This document shows positions 9,215-16,888 of a stretch of DNA of 64,000 nucleotides, one piece after another; position 1 is the stretch's first letter; every line of letters begins with the position of its first letter. Under the pieces are notes generated by a model. The model had not been told where the DNA came from. It did no database searches and saw only the letters and a list, made by a program, of their open reading frames with translations. Position numbers and translations under genes: made by a program. Source of the stretch: Roseovarius arcticus (GTDB taxonomy: Bacteria > Pseudomonadota > Alphaproteobacteria > Rhodobacterales > Rhodobacteraceae); contig NZ_SZZN01000001.1 of NCBI RefSeq assembly GCF_006125015.1, forward strand, positions 2,790,001 to 2,854,000. Direction: 5' to 3'.

Positions 9215-9264
9215 GCGTGCCTGTCCGGCGCGAACGCTCAGAGGATGTGCCATCGCGCGCCGGA
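9208..9264 (+). promoter_or_regulatory. candidate leucine attenuator: two overlapping inverted repeats
   Basis: CCTCTGAGCGT (9208-9218) is perfectly complementary to ACGCTCAGAGG (9234-9244). Within its loop, TCCGGCGCG (9224-9232) is perfectly complementary to CGCGCCGGA (9256-9264). The two helices cannot both form as simple hairpins, and the first overlaps the last Leu codon and stop of the leader peptide, so ribosome position could decide between them. No run of U follows, so control could act through Rho or through translation of the next gene instead of an intrinsic terminator. Confidence 0.65.
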
Positions 9265-9300
9265 TAATCACACACCGGACCAGCCTCAGGACCAACCTTC

Positions 9301-9657
9301 ATGCACAAGATCAACCTCGCCGAGAAACTGGCGCAATTCGATACCCATTGGGACCCCAAGGTCGTGGCCAGCTACAATGGCAACGACGTCATGGTCGTGA
9401 AATTTCAGAGGGAATTCCCCTTTCACAGCCATGTCGACAGTGACGACTTCTTTCTCGTCATAGCGGGCGAGGTCACTATGGAATATCAGGACGCGCCCGC
9501 CGTCACCTTCGGCCCCGGCGAGTTGCTGATCGTGCCGGCCGGTGTCACGCACCGCCCGCGTGCGGACCATGAGGCGAAGGTTCTGCTGATTGAGCCGAAA
9601 GGCGAGCCCAACTCCGGAAACAGCGGCGCCCCAGCGGCGGCCAAAGACCATATTTGA
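9301..9657 (+). CDS. cupin-domain protein
   Basis: Single-domain cupin of 118 residues. The metal-binding motif is FPFHSHVDSDDFFLVIAGEV, with two His and a downstream Asp where Glu is usual, and the second motif is GPGELLIVPAGVTHRPRA. The C-terminal tail is Gly, Ala and Ser rich and probably disordered. Function is unknown; related small cupins are often sugar- or mannose-6-phosphate isomerase-like in fold only. It starts 86 bases after the leader peptide and ends 12 bases before leuA, so it appears to be the first full gene of the leucine-controlled message. Confidence 0.85.
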   Translation: MHKINLAEKLAQFDTHWDPKVVASYNGNDVMVVKFQREFPFHSHVDSDDFFLVIAGEVTMEYQDAPAVTFGPGELLIVPAGVTHRPRADHEAKVLLIEPKGEPNSGNSGAPAAAKDHI

Positions 9658-9669
9658 ACGGAAAATCAC

Positions 9670-11235
9670 ATGACTGATAGCAGCAAAGACCGCGTCTATA
9701 TTTTTGACACCACCCTGCGCGACGGCGAGCAATCGCCCGGCGCCACAATGACCCACGCCGAAAAGCTGGAGCTTGCTCAACTGCTGGACGAGATGGGCGT
9801 CGACATCATCGAGGCGGGGTTTCCCATCGCTTCCGAGGGCGACTTTCGCGCCGTTACCGAGATCGCCAAACGTTCGCAAAATGCCGTCATCTGCGGCCTT
9901 GCCCGCGCCAACCTGCGCGACATTGACCGATGCTGGGAGGCGGTGAAACATGCGCGCCAGCCGCGCATCCACACCTTTATCGGCACGTCGCCTCTGCACC
10001 GCGCGATCCCAAACCTCGACAAGGACCAGATGGCCGAGCGTATCCACGAGACGGTCACGCATGCCCGCAACCTGTGCGATAACGTGCAATGGTCGCCAAT
10101 GGATGCGACCCGGACCGAGTGGGATTATCTGGCCCGCACCGTCGAAATCGCGATCAAGGCAGGCGCGACCACCGTCAATATCCCCGACACGGTCGGCTAT
10201 ACTGCCCCGGCCGAATCCGCCGATCTGATCCGCCGCCTCATTAATGAGGTGCCCGGCGCGGATGAGATCATATTTGCGACGCACTGCCACAACGATCTGG
10301 GCATGGCGACGGCCAACTCTCTCGCTGCCGTGGATGGTGGCGCGCGCCAGATCGAGTGCACGATCAACGGCTTGGGCGAGCGTGCGGGAAATACCGCACT
10401 GGAAGAGGTCGTGATGGCGATGAAGGTGCGCGGCGATATCATGCCCTACACCACCCGCGTCGACACCACCAAGCTGATGAATATCTCGCGCCGCGTCGCG
10501 ACTGTCAGCGGATTTGCCGTGCAGTTCAACAAAGCGATCGTGGGCAAAAACGCGTTTGCGCATGAAAGCGGCATCCATCAGGACGGCATGCTAAAGAACG
10601 CCGAGACGTTCGAGATCATGCGCCCCGAGGATGTGGGCCTGACTGAGACGAACATCGTCATGGGCAAACATTCGGGCCGCGCGGCCTTGCGCTCAAAGCT
10701 CAAGGATTTGGGCTACGAGTTGGCCGACAACCAACTGAACGACGTGTTCGTGCGGTTCAAGGAGTTGGCCGACCGCAAGAAAGAGGTATATGACGAAGAC
10801 CTTATCGCGCTGGCCACCACCGACGCCGCCGAGGAGGAAGGCCGCCTTGTCATTACATCGCTGCGCGTTGTCTGCGGCACCGAGGGGCCGCAATCGGCTG
10901 CCTTGACCATGGAGATTGACGGCGTCTCCCACAGCACCGAGGCGACGGGCGATGGCCCGGTCGATGCTTGCTTTAACGCGGTCAAGAACCTCTTTCCGCA
11001 TGACGCACGCCTGCAGCTTTATCAGGTCCACGCCGTGACAGAGGGCACCGATGCGCAGGCCACTGTCAGCGTCCGGATGGAGGAAGGCGGGCGGATCGTA
11101 ACCGGTCAATCGGCCGATACCGATACCGTAGTGGCATCGGCCAAGGCGTATGTTCACGCCCTCAGCCGACTGATCGTGCGCCGCGAAAGGGCGGGTAAGG
11201 ATACGCCTGAAGTCAGCTACAAAGACGTCGGCTGA
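9670..11235 (+). CDS. leuA: 2-isopropylmalate synthase
   Basis: First committed step of leucine synthesis: condenses acetyl-CoA with 2-oxoisovalerate. The catalytic barrel opens with FDTTLRDGEQSPGATM near residues 11-26; metal-binding HCHNDLGMA is near 212; FAHESGIHQDGMLKN marks the end of the barrel. The C-terminal ~130 residues are the LeuA regulatory domain, which binds leucine for feedback inhibition, so the enzyme is the full-length type (521 residues). It follows the cupin gene by 12 bases, and a leucine-rich leader lies upstream of both, giving control at two levels. Confidence 0.97.
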   Translation: MTDSSKDRVYIFDTTLRDGEQSPGATMTHAEKLELAQLLDEMGVDIIEAGFPIASEGDFRAVTEIAKRSQNAVICGLARANLRDIDRCWEAVKHARQPRIHTFIGTSPLHRAIPNLDKDQMAERIHETVTHARNLCDNVQWSPMDATRTEWDYLARTVEIAIKAGATTVNIPDTVGYTAPAESADLIRRLINEVPGADEIIFATHCHNDLGMATANSLAAVDGGARQIECTINGLGERAGNTALEEVVMAMKVRGDIMPYTTRVDTTKLMNISRRVATVSGFAVQFNKAIVGKNAFAHESGIHQDGMLKNAETFEIMRPEDVGLTETNIVMGKHSGRAALRSKLKDLGYELADNQLNDVFVRFKELADRKKEVYDEDLIALATTDAAEEEGRLVITSLRVVCGTEGPQSAALTMEIDGVSHSTEATGDGPVDACFNAVKNLFPHDARLQLYQVHAVTEGTDAQATVSVRMEEGGRIVTGQSADTDTVVASAKAYVHALSRLIVRRERAGKDTPEVSYKDVG

Positions 11236-11240
11236 CAGCA

Positions 11241-11276
11241 GTGCGCCTGCGCGGGGGCAATCCGGCGCAGGCGCAC
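11241..11276. terminator. 12-bp perfect hairpin between leuA and the converging cupin gene
   Basis: GTGCGCCTGCGC (11241-11252) and GCGCAGGCGCAC (11265-11276) pair perfectly around a 12-base loop, immediately after the leuA stop and before the stop of the oppositely oriented gene. No T-run follows on either strand, so it is a hairpin at a convergent end, either a 3' stabiliser or a weak bidirectional terminator. Confidence 0.6.
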
Positions 11277-11279
11277 GCG

Positions 11280-11633
11280 TTAGCTAACAATCATATACAT
11301 CTTGCGCAGCTTTTCGGTGATCTCCCACACGACATGCTGGCCCTTGGCGATATAGAATGTATCGCCCGGCCCAAAGGTCTCCTTGCTGCCGTCCTTTTGC
11401 GTCAGAGTGACCGCACCCGAAACCACGGTCATCATCTCGTGCACCGGCCACGATTCCACCACCTCGCGGCATGGGGCACATTCCCATGTCCCGACCGAGA
11501 TGCTCTCGTCCGCCGTCTCAAAATGTGTGTGGTTGCCCTCGGATTTATCTTGCGTGGTGAATGCCTCTGCGCCTGTCAGGGCCGACGGCTCCATCGCCGG
11601 GCTGGGTGCGATGCGAAAACTATGCTGCTTCAT
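11280..11633 (-). CDS. cupin-domain protein (EutQ/cupin_3-like)
   Basis: Protein of 117 residues with one cupin barrel: SISVGTWECAPCREVVESW, then PVHEMMTVVSGAVTLTQ and FGPGDTFYIAKGQHVVWE. The layout (WECAP before the barrel, PxHE, then GDTFxxxxG) is that of the cupin_3 group, which includes EutQ-type proteins. It overlaps the start of nothing but lies only 4 bases inside the end of the upstream acyl-CoA synthetase frame, so the two are one operon on the minus strand. No function can be named. It is not closely similar to the other cupin at 9301. Confidence 0.85.
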   Translation of the reverse strand: MKQHSFRIAPSPAMEPSALTGAEAFTTQDKSEGNHTHFETADESISVGTWECAPCREVVESWPVHEMMTVVSGAVTLTQKDGSKETFGPGDTFYIAKGQHVVWEITEKLRKMYMIVS

Positions 11634-13543
11634 TGGTTGTCATCCTTGATGTTCGATATTGCCGCGTCGCCTGCCCATTCCCATGGCCGGGTGAATTCGC
11701 CCAGCACTGCCGCGACGCGGGCATCGTCCTTGCCGCCTGACAGCAGGGCGACGAGGCCGCGCTTCTTGTCGTCGATCACCTCTGTGACCCGGGCCTCGCA
11801 GCCCTCTTTCTTTAGCGCCGCATCATAAACGCGGGCGATGGCCAGCTTGCGCAAGGCGGGCTTAAATACCTTTCCGACTGCCGTTTTTGGCAGCTCGTCT
11901 AGTATCTCGATATATTTCGGCACGGCGGCGCGTTCGCGCACGCGCTGCTTGCAATGCTCGAGCAGCGTCTCGGGCGTGGCCTCGCCGCCCGCGACCAGCT
12001 CCACATAGGCGCATGGCAACTCGCCCGCGTGGGCATCAGGCTGGCCTATAGCACCCGCGCCAGCAACGGCGGGATGCGCCATCAGCGCCTCCTCTATATC
12101 GGCGGGGTCAATGTTATGTCCGCCGCGAATGATAAGGTCCTTCGCGCGGCCTGTGATCCACAGATATCCGTCTTCGTCGATCCGCCCCAGATCGCCGGTG
12201 CGCAAGTGATCGCCATTATACAGATCGCGGTTTCGAGCGGCGCTCGTATAAGTATTGCCGGGCCACACGCCAGGGTTCGAGATACAAATCTCGCCCACCT
12301 CGTCAGGTCCGCAAGGCACTGGGCCATCATCTGTGCTACGCATGATCCGCACATCGGTATATGGCAGCGGTATTCCGACCGACCCGACCTTTTTTGTACC
12401 CTCTGGCGGATTGACCGCGACGAGGCACGTCACTTCGGTCAGGCCATAGCCTTCGATCACGCTCATCCCTGTCGCGCTTTCGAACCGCTTGAACAGCTCC
12501 AGCGGCATCGGCGCGCTACCGGAGAACGCGTTTTTTACACGGCTGATATCGGCGTCCACCTTGCACTGCATCAGGGCGGCGACGGCGGTAGGCACGGTGA
12601 TAACAAACGTCACACCCCAGCGCTCGCACAGCTTCCAGAAATTGGCGACAACTCCCTCGCCGCGATAGCCCGCGGGCGTCGGCAGAATCACTTGCGCGCC
12701 CGATTTCAGCGCCGACATCAGCACCACATGGCAGGCAAACACGTGGAACAATGGCAATGGGCACATGATTACGTCCATCGCATCAAACAGCAAACGGTCG
12801 CCGAGCCAGCCGTTATAAATCATGCCCGAATAACGGTGCTGCGCTATTTTTGGCATTCCCGTGGTGCCACCGGTGTGAAAATAGGCGCCAACGCGGTCAC
12901 GGCCCCCGTCGTCAAAACTGAGCGTATCCGGCTGAAGCGCAACCTCGCGCGCAAAACTCAGCACGTCAGCGCGGTGCATGCCGGTATCCTTGGGCCTCAG
13001 GAACGGGACGATCCAGCTTTTCGGCGGGCGCAGATAGTGGTTTAGATCAACCTCCAGCACTGTGCCCACGCGCGGCGCATGGCGCACGGCCTCGGCTGTC
13101 TTGGCGGCGATGTCGGTCTTGGGAAACGCCTTGAGCGTCACGACGACGCGCGCTTTCGTCTCGCGTAGAAGGGCTGCAATCTGCTCCGGCTCTAGCAATG
13201 GATTTATCGGCGCAACGATACCTGCGATCATCGCGCCGAGTGTCGCCGTCGCCGTCTCTAGGGTGTTCGGTAGGACCAGTGCCACTGCGTCGCCCTCTTG
13301 TATTCCCAGACTGCGAAAAAGGTTCGCGGCGCGGCACACCTCTGCATGAAATTCGGACCAGTTCAGCGTCTGAGCCGGATCCCGCGCACCAGCGGTCAAC
13401 TGATAGCTGATCGCAGGGCGCGCGGGATGCGCGCGAGCTGTGTCGCGTAGCATCTGGTACACCGTTTCGGGCCGTTGGCGGGCGTCCCATGGCATTTCGT
13501 TCTGAATGTCCAGCGCGTCCTGCCGTACCGCAAATGTCATCAC
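11630..13543 (-). CDS. acyl-CoA synthetase (AMP-binding, class I adenylate-forming)
   Basis: Long (637 residues) adenylate-forming enzyme that activates a carboxylic acid to its CoA thioester. Visible are the P-loop-like core FHTGGTTGMPKIAQ, the A5 motif YGLTEVT, the hinge region LRTGDLGRIDEDGYLWITGR and the catalytic Lys near the end in ELPKTAVGKVFKP. It belongs with medium/long-chain or aryl acyl-CoA synthetases in the FadD group; the substrate is not fixed by sequence. The tail beyond the catalytic lysine is unusually long, about 70 residues. It overlaps the small cupin downstream by 4 bases, and shares a divergent promoter region with the ferric-iron binding protein. Confidence 0.9.
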   Translation of the reverse strand: MMTFAVRQDALDIQNEMPWDARQRPETVYQMLRDTARAHPARPAISYQLTAGARDPAQTLNWSEFHAEVCRAANLFRSLGIQEGDAVALVLPNTLETATATLGAMIAGIVAPINPLLEPEQIAALLRETKARVVVTLKAFPKTDIAAKTAEAVRHAPRVGTVLEVDLNHYLRPPKSWIVPFLRPKDTGMHRADVLSFAREVALQPDTLSFDDGGRDRVGAYFHTGGTTGMPKIAQHRYSGMIYNGWLGDRLLFDAMDVIMCPLPLFHVFACHVVLMSALKSGAQVILPTPAGYRGEGVVANFWKLCERWGVTFVITVPTAVAALMQCKVDADISRVKNAFSGSAPMPLELFKRFESATGMSVIEGYGLTEVTCLVAVNPPEGTKKVGSVGIPLPYTDVRIMRSTDDGPVPCGPDEVGEICISNPGVWPGNTYTSAARNRDLYNGDHLRTGDLGRIDEDGYLWITGRAKDLIIRGGHNIDPADIEEALMAHPAVAGAGAIGQPDAHAGELPCAYVELVAGGEATPETLLEHCKQRVRERAAVPKYIEILDELPKTAVGKVFKPALRKLAIARVYDAALKKEGCEARVTEVIDDKKRGLVALLSGGKDDARVAAVLGEFTRPWEWAGDAAISNIKDDNQ

Positions 13544-13656
13544 GCTGTCCCCCCTTTTGCGCCCGGCGCACCGTCAGCGCCCTGTGGCGCAGGATGGGCG
13601 TGATTTGCCGCCGGCGCAAGCCGAACGCATGGCGGATTACACGTCGACAAATGGAC

Positions 13657-13676
13657 TTGACTCTTTTAGTCGGATT
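13657..13676 (+). promoter_or_regulatory. GACT-N5-AGTC palindrome, candidate iron-responsive operator
   Basis: TTGACTCTTTTAGTCGGATT contains an inverted repeat (GACT, 13659-13662; AGTC, 13668-13671), about 45 bases upstream of the ferric-iron binding protein start. TTGACT at 13657-13662 could also serve as a -35 element, with TGTAAT (13682-13687) as a loosely spaced -10. Position and gene content suggest control by iron; which regulator binds is inference. Confidence 0.5.
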
Positions 13677-13716
13677 ATAGATGTAATGCTGATAGATTTT
13701 GTCAGATTAAACAGGA

Positions 13717-14748
13717 ATGACTCGCATGATACGTAAAACTGCTGCACGTCTGGTCGCTGCTACTGCACTCGCGGCCATCGGCACAGCGGCCATGGCCGCC
13801 GAGGTTAACGTCTACTCCTCTCGCCATTACGATAGCGACGATGCCCTTTACGCCGAATTTACAAAGGAAACCGGCATCAAGGTGAACCGCATTGAGGGCA
13901 AGGCGGATGAGCTGATCGCGCGGCTGGAGGCAGAAGGCGACAACAGCCCCGCGGACGTGCTGATCACCGTGGACGCCGGCCGGATGGCCCGCGCCGAAGA
14001 GGCAGGCGTGCTGCAGGCCTATCCTTCGGCCGTAATCGACAAAGCTGTGCCCGCGCATCTGCGCCACCCTGACGATCTGTGGTTCGGCGTCAGCCAACGT
14101 GCGCGCATCATTTTCTACGCCAAGGACCGCGTCGAAAACCCGCCCCGCACTTATGAGGAATTGGCAGATCCTAAATTCAAGGGCCAGATCTGCATACGCT
14201 CTTCCTCCAACGTCTATAATCAATCGTTGTTGGCCTCGATTATCGAGGCGGACGGCGCGGTCGAGGCCAAGGAATGGGCCGCAGGCGTGGTCGCTAACAT
14301 GGCACGCGCGCCCCAAGGCGGCGATACTGACCAACTGCTGGGCATCGTGTCGGGTGAGTGCGATATCGCGGTCGCCAACCACTATTACTTCTTGCGCGGG
14401 TTCGATTCAGACGTAGAGGGCCTGACCGCGGGCATCGACAATATTGGCTGGGTCTGGCCCAATCAAAGCGGGCGCGGCGCGCACCTCAATCTGACCGCCG
14501 CCGCGATGGCCAAATCGGCCCCTCACCCCGAAGAAGCAAAGACGCTGTTGGAATTCCTGACCGGCGACTTCGCGCAGCATCACTTTGCCAACCAGAATAA
14601 CGAGTATCCTGCCGTGCCGGGTGTCGGCCTCGATGTCGATACCGCGCGTTTGGGCTTCTTTATTCCCGACACGCAGACGCCAACCTCGGCCTTTTCGGCA
14701 AATGCCAAAGAAGCGCAGGCGATCTTTAACGAGGTGGACTGGCAGTAA
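13717..14748 (+). CDS. Fe(3+) ABC transporter substrate-binding protein (FbpA/FutA-like)
   Basis: Periplasmic ferric-iron binding protein of 343 residues. A signal peptide ends in AAMAAEV around residue 28; the mature protein begins EVNVYSSRHYDSDDALYAEFTKETGI, typical of the FbpA/AfuA/FutA family, with later tyrosines (NHYYF region) that ligate iron in relatives. FbpA proteins deliver iron to an inner-membrane FbpBC pair. No permease or ATPase gene follows: a strong terminator comes directly after. The orphan binding protein must use a transporter encoded elsewhere. A palindrome upstream suggests iron control. Confidence 0.92.
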   Translation: MTRMIRKTAARLVAATALAAIGTAAMAAEVNVYSSRHYDSDDALYAEFTKETGIKVNRIEGKADELIARLEAEGDNSPADVLITVDAGRMARAEEAGVLQAYPSAVIDKAVPAHLRHPDDLWFGVSQRARIIFYAKDRVENPPRTYEELADPKFKGQICIRSSSNVYNQSLLASIIEADGAVEAKEWAAGVVANMARAPQGGDTDQLLGIVSGECDIAVANHYYFLRGFDSDVEGLTAGIDNIGWVWPNQSGRGAHLNLTAAAMAKSAPHPEEAKTLLEFLTGDFAQHHFANQNNEYPAVPGVGLDVDTARLGFFIPDTQTPTSAFSANAKEAQAIFNEVDWQ

Positions 14749-14775
14749 GTCGGTCTAAAGCTGAACAAAGCAGAG

Positions 14776-14798
14776 CAGGCCTTAGGGCCTGTTTTTTT
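14776..14798 (+). terminator. intrinsic terminator after the iron-binding protein gene
   Basis: CAGGCC (14776-14781), loop TTAG, GGCCTG (14786-14791), then seven T. A compact, convincing Rho-independent terminator 28 bases after the stop codon. Confidence 0.9.
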
Positions 14799-14803
14799 GT
14801 GCC

Positions 14804-16219
14804 TCAGATCTTTAGAACCGCCCCAGGATTCATAATCCCGCGCGGGTCCAACGCCGCTTTGATAGCGCGCATCGCCGCCAGCTTGGTAGGATCGCCATAC
14901 CGCTCCAGATCGTCCACCTTGAACCGGCCAATGCCATGCTCTGCACTGACCGATCCGCCCATCGCATCCACCAGATCGTGCACAGCCCTTTTGATTGCGT
15001 CACGCTGATCCTCGTGATCCTCGCGGCGGCGGCCCGGCACCGGGAACACGTTATAGTGCAGATTTCCGTCACCCAAATGCCCAAAGCAATTGATGCGGAA
15101 ATCGCCCAAGGCGGCGATTGCCTGTCCGGCCTGCTCGATAAATTCGGCCACCGCGCCCAACGGTAGCGACACGTCATGCGAACTGACGGCACCGATATGG
15201 CGGTTTGCTTCGGGCACCGATTCGCGAACGCTCCAGAACTCGGCGCGCTGGCCTTCCGACTGCGCGATCAGCCCATCCGTGACCAGCCCGGCCTCCGCCG
15301 CGTCGCCAAAGAGCGCCTCCAGCGCCTCGGCCGGGTCCAGCCCCCGCGCGAGGCCGACGTCGACCAGCACAAACCATTCGGGAAAATCCGTAAAGGGCTG
15401 GCGCACCTGCGGCATCGTCTCTGCCAGGAAACTAAGGCATTGGCGGTGCATCAACTCGAACGCGCTGACGCCCTCGCCCATGTGATCGCGGGCCATAGCC
15501 AGCAGCTTGAGCGCGGCGGCAGGGCCATCCACCACCATCAGCGCAGTGCCCTCGCCCGCCGGGCGCGGCGCCAGTTTCAGCGACGCGGCGGTGATCAGCG
15601 CCAGCGTCCCCTCTGAACCAATCAGCAAGTTGCGCAGATCGTATCCGGTGTTGTCCTTACGCAGCCGCTTCAGCCCATGCCAAATGCTGCCATCGGGCAT
15701 AACCGCCTCCAGCCCCAGACATAGGTCGCGCGCGTTGCCATAGCGCAGCACGTTAACGCCGCCCGCATTGGTCGCCAACAGCCCGCCAATGCGCGCACTG
15801 CCTTTGGCCGCGATACTCAGCGGAAAAAGGCGGTCCACCGCCTCTGCGGCGTCATGCACATCCGACAGGATCGCGCCAGCCTCGACGATCATCACATTCT
15901 CGTCGGGATAGATTTCGCGCACACGCGTCATCCGCTCAAGGCTGATGACCAGCGGCGCGAGGCCGCCACTTGCGACCTGCCCGCCGACCAGCCCGGTGCC
16001 GCCGCCATAGGGAATGACCGGCACACCGGCATCGGCGGCCAGCCGAATCGCTGCTGCTGCCTCCTCAACCGTGGCGGGCGCAATGACGGCGCAGGCGTGG
16101 CCTTGCCAACGTCCGCGCGGCTCCTCCAGATAGTGGGGCGCAATGTCGCGCAGGGCGGGTGCAGGCAGCGCGGATTTCAGGCGCTCAAGAAAGTCAGAAT
16201 TGGATGCTTTTTGGGTCAT
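14804..16219 (-). CDS. FAD-linked oxidase, GlcD/D-2-hydroxyglutarate dehydrogenase-like
   Basis: A 471-residue flavoprotein of the FAD-linked oxidase family (VAO/PCMH fold). The FAD-binding half contains PVIPYGGGTGLVGGQV and TNAGGVNVLRYGNARDLCLG; the C-terminal half has HLGDGNLHYNVF, the metal/substrate His motif, and ends SAEHGIGRFK with LDPRGIMNPGAVL. The group includes D-lactate, glycolate (GlcD) and D-2-hydroxyglutarate dehydrogenases; none can be singled out. A paralogue with the same motifs is at 50959. It is alone on the minus strand downstream of the GNAT gene, and ends against the terminator of the iron-binding protein gene. Confidence 0.9.
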   Translation of the reverse strand: MTQKASNSDFLERLKSALPAPALRDIAPHYLEEPRGRWQGHACAVIAPATVEEAAAAIRLAADAGVPVIPYGGGTGLVGGQVASGGLAPLVISLERMTRVREIYPDENVMIVEAGAILSDVHDAAEAVDRLFPLSIAAKGSARIGGLLATNAGGVNVLRYGNARDLCLGLEAVMPDGSIWHGLKRLRKDNTGYDLRNLLIGSEGTLALITAASLKLAPRPAGEGTALMVVDGPAAALKLLAMARDHMGEGVSAFELMHRQCLSFLAETMPQVRQPFTDFPEWFVLVDVGLARGLDPAEALEALFGDAAEAGLVTDGLIAQSEGQRAEFWSVRESVPEANRHIGAVSSHDVSLPLGAVAEFIEQAGQAIAALGDFRINCFGHLGDGNLHYNVFPVPGRRREDHEDQRDAIKRAVHDLVDAMGGSVSAEHGIGRFKVDDLERYGDPTKLAAMRAIKAALDPRGIMNPGAVLKI

Positions 16220-16297
16220 AAGCCGAGCCTAGCGCCGTTGGCCGCCCGCGCATATGGGCAAATCAAGGCGTTGCATCAGTCGCAGCGTTTGTTGCGG

Positions 16298-16888
16298 CTA
16301 TAGCCCAGCATCACTGCGACCGCGCCGGTCATGGCGCAAAGCCGCGTATAGAACATGCGTGCGCCAGCGCCCCTCAATCTGGAGATAGCTCTGCGCGACA
16401 CCCTCGTATTTAAAGCCGCATTTTTCCAGCAATCCGCGCGACGCGGTGTTGGACGGCAGGCAGGCTGCCTCAATCCGGCTCAGATCCAAGCGGTCAAAGG
16501 CGTAGTGCACCATCGCCGGGATCGCCTCGCGCATATAGCCCTGGCGTGCATGGTTTTCACCGATCCAGTAGCCCAGTGTACCCGACTGACTAGGCCCGCG
16601 CCGAACATTGTCCATCGTGATTGCACCGAGCAGGCGGTCATCCTCGCGGCGGATCAGAAACAGCGGCAGCGCGGTGCCGGCATTAATACTGCGCTGCGCC
16701 CAGTAAACGCGGTTGGTAAAACCCTTGCGCGACAGGTGATCGTCGGCCCATGTCGGCTCCCACGGGGTGAGGAAATCCGCCGAGGTCCGGCGCAGATGCG
16801 CCCAATCGCGGAAATCGGTCATCACCGGCTGGCGCAGGCTCATCCGCTCCGTCTCGATACGGACCTTGCGCCGCGGCAGCAGCATCAC
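16298..16888 (-). CDS. GNAT N-acetyltransferase (RimJ/RimL-like)
   Basis: Acetyltransferase of 196 residues in the RimJ/RimL group, which acetylates N-termini of ribosomal proteins; GNAT proteins in general transfer acetyl from acetyl-CoA to amines. ETERMSLRQPVMTDFRDW at the N-terminus, then GYWIGENHARQGYMREAI (the pyrophosphate-binding Q/RxxGxG/A-like loop) and ACLPSNTASRGLLEKCGF are typical. The start ATG overlaps the TGA of the M16 peptidase gene upstream by four bases (ATGA), so it is translationally coupled to it. This pairing is common in Rhodobacterales. The substrate is not known. Confidence 0.88.
   Translation of the reverse strand: MMLLPRRKVRIETERMSLRQPVMTDFRDWAHLRRTSADFLTPWEPTWADDHLSRKGFTNRVYWAQRSINAGTALPLFLIRREDDRLLGAITMDNVRRGPSQSGTLGYWIGENHARQGYMREAIPAMVHYAFDRLDLSRIEAACLPSNTASRGLLEKCGFKYEGVAQSYLQIEGRWRTHVLYAALRHDRRGRSDAGL

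Noticed and set aside
9286..10578. 430-codon open frame antisense to leuA
   Set aside because: High-GC shadow; the plus-strand leuA frame has all family motifs and the antisense product resembles nothing.
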